This document shows, in pieces, positions 60,356 to 64,000 of a stretch of DNA of 64,000 nt. The notes beneath the pieces are model-generated. The model did no database searches and was not told the origin of the DNA. It worked only from the letters and a program-made list of their open reading frames with translations. Where the stretch lies: assembly GCA_016794565.1 (NCBI GenBank), contig JAEUHQ010000128.1, forward strand, positions 1-64,000, written 5' to 3'. The translations under genes were made by a program, and so were the position numbers. Source of the stretch: Planctomycetota bacterium. Its GTDB lineage: Bacteria; Planctomycetota; UBA1135; UBA2386. The first letter of the stretch is position 1. Every line of letters starts with the position of its first letter.

Positions 60356-60407
60356 TCCGCGCGACTGCCGGAGCGGCGGATTGGCCGGCCCCGGCGCGTT
60401 CCCGGCG

Positions 60408-62072
60408 TCAGGCGCTGATCGTCTGCACCGACCCCTGGAAGTCGACGAACTCGAAGGCTGGCGACCCGCTCCCGACCTCCGCATAGCTGCGGGCATAGGC
60501 GCGCAGCAGATCCACGGCCACCATCTCGCCGAGAAGGAGCGACTCCGTGCCATCCGAGCGCCAATGGACGCCGGCGATGTTGCGGCCGAGAGCGATGTTG
60601 GAGGCCAGCTTGTCGAGTTCGCCCTGCACGGTCAGCGTGCCCGCATGCGGAACGATGCGTTCGTTGCCGGTCGCGTCGACCGCGATGTCCACGGGGTTCG
60701 GGAACGGGACGCCGACGTTGCCGAACAGGGCTTTCAGGATCGTGACGCAGGCACCGGCCACCGTCGCGTGCCCGGCCCCGTAGGCCGGGTGCATGGGCGA
60801 ACCCTCGGGGAACGCCATCGGCAGCAGGGCCGTGCCGTGGCGCGCGACCGTGTGCGCGACCGCCTGGCTGCCCATCAGCGCCGCCGGCAGGCCGAACGAC
60901 TTCCGGCCGCTGCGTTGGGCCTCGATCCGGCCGGCGTAGGCTTCGGGCCGCAGCCGCAGATGCACGTACCACTTCTGGTACCAGACCGCCTTCAGCGCCA
61001 ACGTCGCCACTTCACACATCATCCCGATGTGGCCCGGGTCGCCGAGCGTGCCGAACCCTTGCTGACGCCTCGTCGCGGCGTACGGGTTGTGCCGTCCCGG
61101 TCCCGACCCGATCCCGCCGCCCACCGACGACGCAGCGCCCGTTCCCTGCAGCAGCATCAGGCAGGCGTTGAAGTAGCCCTGGAAGAGCACGTCGACGTGC
61201 ACCCACTGCGACAGGTCCCGCCCGTTGCGCAGGTAGCGCAACACCGGGTCGAAGTGGCTCGGCACGAAGTCGCGCGGCGCGCCGTTCTGCACGTGCCGCC
61301 ATTCGTCCCAGTCGGTCATGAAGTCCGTGCCGGCGCGCAGCGTGCGGTTGCGCTGCTCGAAGCCCTGCACACCGAAGGGCACCGGGTGGATGAGGAACTG
61401 CGACAAGTACGGGCCCGCCGCGTCACCCGGCGTGAGACCGCGGAACAGCAGCGCCGACGTGATCTTGCCCATGCCGTCCACCGCCGCGAGATCGGCGTTG
61501 CGTCCGGTCTCGGCCTGGCGCTCGGCGCGCGCCGGGCCGTGCAGGTTGCCGAGTTCGCTGGCGGCCTGCGCGGCGAGCGGATGGCTGCCGTACTGGCTGA
61601 ACGGCACATCGCGCAGCAGTGCCATCCAGTAGTTCTCGACGATCTCGAAGGTCTCCCCGGCGCTGCCGATGGCCGGTGCCTTCGGGATCTCGTACTGCTG
61701 AGGATCGCCGCCGACCACCGCGAAGGCCCGACCGGCGACCGGGTTGACCAGCTTGCGGGTGGTGGCGCCGTTGCCCAGTTGCGAAGCCGGGATCGCCTCC
61801 AGGGCTCCCAGCACCTGGTGGCGCGGCTGCCCGAGCGCCGCGACGAACGCGGCGAAGGCGGTCGGGTCCACGAGCCCGGTTGTCGCATCGTGCGGCAGAC
61901 CCTTCGTGAAGCTGCCGGCGCGGTCGGCGCGCGCGAAGTCGCCGTTGTCGGCGTGCGCCTTCGGCACATCCGCGATCAGGGTCTTGGCGACGTTGACGCG
62001 GTGCTTCTGCGCGTTCTCTTGCACCGACCCGGTGTTGTCGAAGCGTTTGGGATCGACGGGAATGGCGGCCAT
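60408..62072 (-). CDS. Vanadium-dependent haloperoxidase (PAP2-like fold)
   Basis: 554 residues from ATG 62072, with GAGGAG ideally placed upstream. It has no signal peptide. The vanadate-binding set is visible: Lys367 and Arg375 (Lys-Trp-Tyr-Val-His-Leu-Arg-Leu-Arg-Pro, seven residues between), His435 in Ala-Gly-His-Ala-Thr-Val-Ala, Arg497 and His503 in Gly-Arg-Asn-Ile-Ala-Gly-Val-His. Those spacings (8, 60, 62, 6) are nearer to the algal bromoperoxidases as I recall them than to fungal chloroperoxidase. It should oxidise bromide or iodide with peroxide. It runs in the same direction as the SUMF1-fold operon upstream, with 220 bp between. Confidence 0.85.
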   Translation of the reverse strand: MAAIPVDPKRFDNTGSVQENAQKHRVNVAKTLIADVPKAHADNGDFARADRAGSFTKGLPHDATTGLVDPTAFAAFVAALGQPRHQVLGALEAIPASQLGNGATTRKLVNPVAGRAFAVVGGDPQQYEIPKAPAIGSAGETFEIVENYWMALLRDVPFSQYGSHPLAAQAASELGNLHGPARAERQAETGRNADLAAVDGMGKITSALLFRGLTPGDAAGPYLSQFLIHPVPFGVQGFEQRNRTLRAGTDFMTDWDEWRHVQNGAPRDFVPSHFDPVLRYLRNGRDLSQWVHVDVLFQGYFNACLMLLQGTGAASSVGGGIGSGPGRHNPYAATRRQQGFGTLGDPGHIGMMCEVATLALKAVWYQKWYVHLRLRPEAYAGRIEAQRSGRKSFGLPAALMGSQAVAHTVARHGTALLPMAFPEGSPMHPAYGAGHATVAGACVTILKALFGNVGVPFPNPVDIAVDATGNERIVPHAGTLTVQGELDKLASNIALGRNIAGVHWRSDGTESLLLGEMVAVDLLRAYARSYAEVGSGSPAFEFVDFQGSVQTISA

Positions 62073-62292
62073 GGTTCTCCTCGTGCCGGCGGTGTTCGAG
62101 TGACGTGCACCGTCCCGGCAGCCGGCCTGCGGGACGTCGCCGTTCGAAGGCCGGACGCGGCACAGGCATCCCGGCGGCTCGGTGAGGAACGAGAACCGCG
62201 ATCCGAAGGCGCAGACTCGCGCGATGTTTCGAGCGTCGCCGACTGCGTTGCACGGAGCGCTCGGGCTCGGCCGGGTACGGTCCGCGGGGCGC

Positions 62293-62712
62293 TTACGCGA
62301 TCGCTTCGGTGCCGCCCCTGGCGCCGGTCGCACCCTCGGTCCACACGCCGAGGAACAGCCTGCCGGCGTCGTCTTCCTTCTCGACTGCGTAGTAGATCGC
62401 GCCGCCGGTCTCCACGCGGATCCACTTGCGCTCTTCGCGGTCCCAGAGCGACTCCTTGGGATCGTCGAGTCGGATGAGGTAGTCGAAGATCGGGAGGTCG
62501 AACGGCACCGCTTCGACGTGTTCGCTCAGGACCCGGTTCTGCGCCGCGACCGTGCCGACGCTGGTGACCCGCCTGCTGGTGTCGGCGGCTCGGATGACGG
62601 CCTGGAGTTCCAGGTCCTTCTCGGACTCCACCGGGTCCAGCTTCGGAGCCGTGCTCCCGTCGGTCGCCTCGGTCGTGTAGAGCTGGTAGTGGATTGCAAT
62701 GGTCGAGCTCAT
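62293..62712 (-). CDS. Unknown 139-residue protein of the SUMF1-fold operon
   Basis: Start ATG 62712 overlaps the preceding stop (ATGA) and has AGGAA upstream. The protein is soluble and strand-rich (Ile-Ala-Ile-His-Tyr-Gln-Leu-Tyr, Pro-Phe-Asp-Leu-Pro-Ile-Phe-Asp-Tyr-Leu, Gly-Ala-Ile-Tyr-Tyr-Ala-Val-Glu-Lys) with several Asp/Glu pairs and Lys-Trp-Ile-Arg-Val-Glu. It has no signal, Cys or membrane segment and belongs to no family I recognise. Last gene of the three-gene operon; translational coupling suggests it acts with the 305-residue protein. Confidence 0.6.
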   Translation of the reverse strand: MSSTIAIHYQLYTTEATDGSTAPKLDPVESEKDLELQAVIRAADTSRRVTSVGTVAAQNRVLSEHVEAVPFDLPIFDYLIRLDDPKESLWDREERKWIRVETGGAIYYAVEKEDDAGRLFLGVWTEGATGARGGTEAIA

Positions 62713-63626
62713 TGGAGTTCCTTCGCCGTGAGTTGGGGTGCGGGGAGCGTGGGGTCGTCGCGCAGAGCCAGCGCAACCAGATCGGTGAAGTGCGCGGCGA
62801 GCTGGGAAGTGTCCATCGCGGCGTGAACGTGATCGATCACCGCCAGGATCACCGGCGCCGGAACCAACAGCTTCAGGTTGTTCGAGCTGTAGCTGCCCCA
62901 GCTTCGCGACGTGCGGTCCCAGTAGAGCGATGCGAAGAACTGCGCGCCGCCGACGAACGTGCGGAGGATCGGCGTCCAGAACTTCGTCTCGATGCGGCAG
63001 TGGAGGAAGAGCAGGACTGCTTCCGCGAAGCAGAAGTAGTTGGCGCTGTCCGGCACGCCGTGCATCGCCAGGTCGTCCGTGCCTTCGACCGGATCCAGGA
63101 GTCCGGTCCGGATCTCGCCGCCGACGAAGGCGGCCAGGGTCTGCTCGAACCTGCGGATCGGGAACACGCTGCCCACCTGCGGCGGAAACGCCTCGAGCAG
63201 CGCGCGGCGGCAACGCTCCTCGACCGCGACGATCTGCTCGCGCAACTTCGTGGAATCGCCCATCGGCGGCACGCGCGGCGGATCGAACGGTCGCCGCTGC
63301 ACTCCGTAACCCGCGCGCTGCTTCACGCGGTGGATCAGGTACTGGGTCAGATCCTCGATCTGCAGGGCACTCTCGACGTTGCCGTCGTGCCGCAGCTGCG
63401 TGGGATCGGTGCACCGGTCGAACGTGCACATCGCGAACGCGAGCTTCGGCAGGGCCGAGAGCCGACCCTCGCGCTTCAACCGCTGCTCGAATGCTCCGAT
63501 CCGGCGTTTGCGGCGGTCGAACACATCGAACGGTGCCCGGCCGCCGCTGTCCCGGCGCTTCGTGTCCTTCTTCCTGGCGAGACCGCTCCGTGCGGGTTCC
63601 GGTTCCGTGCTGTCGTGCTTCGTCAT
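62709..63626 (-). CDS. Unknown 305-residue protein of the SUMF1-fold operon
   Basis: Start ATG 63626 overlaps the stop of the SUMF1-fold gene (ATGA). The first 45 residues are highly basic and disordered (Arg-Arg-Lys-Arg-Arg). The rest is mainly helical with aromatic patches (Tyr-Phe-Cys-Phe-Ala-Glu-Ala, Leu-Phe-Leu-His-Cys, Phe-Ala-Ser-Leu-Tyr-Trp-Asp, Trp-Gly-Ser-Tyr-Ser-Ser-Asn-Asn). Not a known enzyme family by eye; no membrane helix or signal peptide. It lies between a SUMF1-fold gene and a small unknown, both coupled by four-base overlaps, so a complex is likely. Confidence 0.55.
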   Translation of the reverse strand: MTKHDSTEPEPARSGLARKKDTKRRDSGGRAPFDVFDRRKRRIGAFEQRLKREGRLSALPKLAFAMCTFDRCTDPTQLRHDGNVESALQIEDLTQYLIHRVKQRAGYGVQRRPFDPPRVPPMGDSTKLREQIVAVEERCRRALLEAFPPQVGSVFPIRRFEQTLAAFVGGEIRTGLLDPVEGTDDLAMHGVPDSANYFCFAEAVLLFLHCRIETKFWTPILRTFVGGAQFFASLYWDRTSRSWGSYSSNNLKLLVPAPVILAVIDHVHAAMDTSQLAAHFTDLVALALRDDPTLPAPQLTAKELQ

Positions 63627-64000
63627 CGGGTGGCGCTCCTTGCGCAGCGAAAGCCGCGCGTATGGGCAGATTGGGTTGGGCCGATGGCCGTGAGCCGCGT
63701 GAGACCCAGGTCGGCGTCCGGGCGGACAGCCATCACGTCGAACGAGTGGCCCGCGACGACGCGGTGGTCCGTGCGCGGAATCAGCCCGCCGGGGCCTTCG
63801 TCGACGCCGGGCGAACCGGTCCATTCGGCGACGTTCCCGAAGAGCTCGAGTACGCCCTCCGGTGTCGCGCTGTCCGGATGCGCATCGACGGCGGCGGCGT
63901 GGGCGAGGTAGAGCTCGAAGCCCGCGATGCCCGTCAGCCGCTCCACGCGCGGCGCATTCACGTTGCCGTGCATGCCCTCGTTGCCCCACGGGTAGCGGCG
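63623..64000 (-). CDS. SUMF1/FGE-fold protein, N-terminus outside window
   Basis: The 3' 125 codons of a gene that continues past the window edge. The visible part has the formylglycine-generating-enzyme/SUMF1 pattern: Tyr-Pro-Trp-Gly-Asn-Glu, Gly-Asn-Val-Ala-Glu-Trp and Gly-Phe-Arg-Cys-Ala-Arg near the end. The usual Arg-Gly-Gly-Ser-Trp segment is Ala-Gly-His-Ser-Phe here, and the copper-binding Cys pair of genuine sulfatase-activating FGE is not seen. It is therefore more likely a binding or other oxidoreductase member of the family. It starts a three-gene overlapping operon. Confidence 0.75.
   Translation of the reverse strand, partial: RRYPWGNEGMHGNVNAPRVERLTGIAGFELYLAHAAAVDAHPDSATPEGVLELFGNVAEWTGSPGVDEGPGGLIPRTDHRVVAGHSFDVMAVRPDADLGLTRLTAIGPTQSAHTRGFRCARSATR

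Noticed and set aside
63623-64000. A genuine sulfatase-activating formylglycine-generating enzyme
   Set aside because: The catalytic Cys pair region and the Arg-Gly-Gly-Ser-Trp segment are not conserved and no sulfatase gene is near.

Overview
The window is very GC-rich and densely coded on both strands. No rRNA, tRNA, CRISPR array, IS element or prophage gene was recognised. The organism is most probably a member of the Planctomycetota. Pointers are an ECF sigma factor overlapping a Pkn-type Ser/Thr kinase with TPRs, a CotH protein with an EF-hand-like loop and Gly/Pro-rich linkers, pseudopilins with Gly-Thr-x-Asp-Asp-Ile loops, large secreted proteins of unknown function, and a Gram-negative type outer membrane (secretin, TamB, Omp85, porin, outer-membrane efflux protein). 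This assignment is inference from gene content only.

Layout. 1-6.2 kb: a type II secretion/type IV pilus-like operon (two pseudopilins, GspL/PilMN-like, GspM/PilO-like, GspC/PilP-like, secretin with a C-terminal TPR region). 6.4-7.8 kb: small genes, including a SelW/Rdx selenoprotein read through an in-frame UGA. 7.9-14.8 kb: a beta-lactamase/esterase fusion, a secreted unknown, an AlkC-type DNA glycosylase and a CotH protein. 14.9-18.9 kb: FIST sensor, hybrid kinase and receiver-kinase operon, resembling NosP/NahK. 19.1-23.4 kb: a tight four-gene catabolic-looking operon (isochorismatase-like, YtcJ-like amidohydrolase, alginate-export-type porin, ABM membrane protein). 23.5-30.8 kb: hydrolases, Ser/Thr kinase with ECF sigma factor, SDR, Dps. 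30.8-37.2 kb: paired lipoproteins, a beta-propeller surface protein, a CBS protein and an outer-membrane lipoprotein. 37.5-42.3 kb: TetR-EmrA-EmrB-OMF efflux operon. 42.6-46.3 kb: surface-glycan genes. 46.4-48.4 kb: an orphan periplasmic-binding-type receptor with a membrane partner. 48.7-52.2 kb: alpha/beta hydrolase, a DedA-rhodanese protein with a second in-frame UGA, SDR and TetR. 52.5-58.3 kb: TamB plus a lipoprotein-like Omp85 (TamL-like). 58.4-60.4 kb: DEAD-box helicase. 60.4-64 kb: a vanadium-dependent haloperoxidase and a three-gene operon of a SUMF1-fold protein and two unknowns.

The most notable result is two independent selenoprotein genes 43 kb apart. One is a SelW-like protein with C-V-V-U. 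The other is a DedA-rhodanese protein with C-T-U in its rhodanese active-site loop. In both, the UGA is followed by exactly 14 nt and then a 7-bp stem with a 5-nt loop of form N-G-U-N-U, the expected position and shape of a bacterial SECIS. Standard gene calling loses or truncates both genes.
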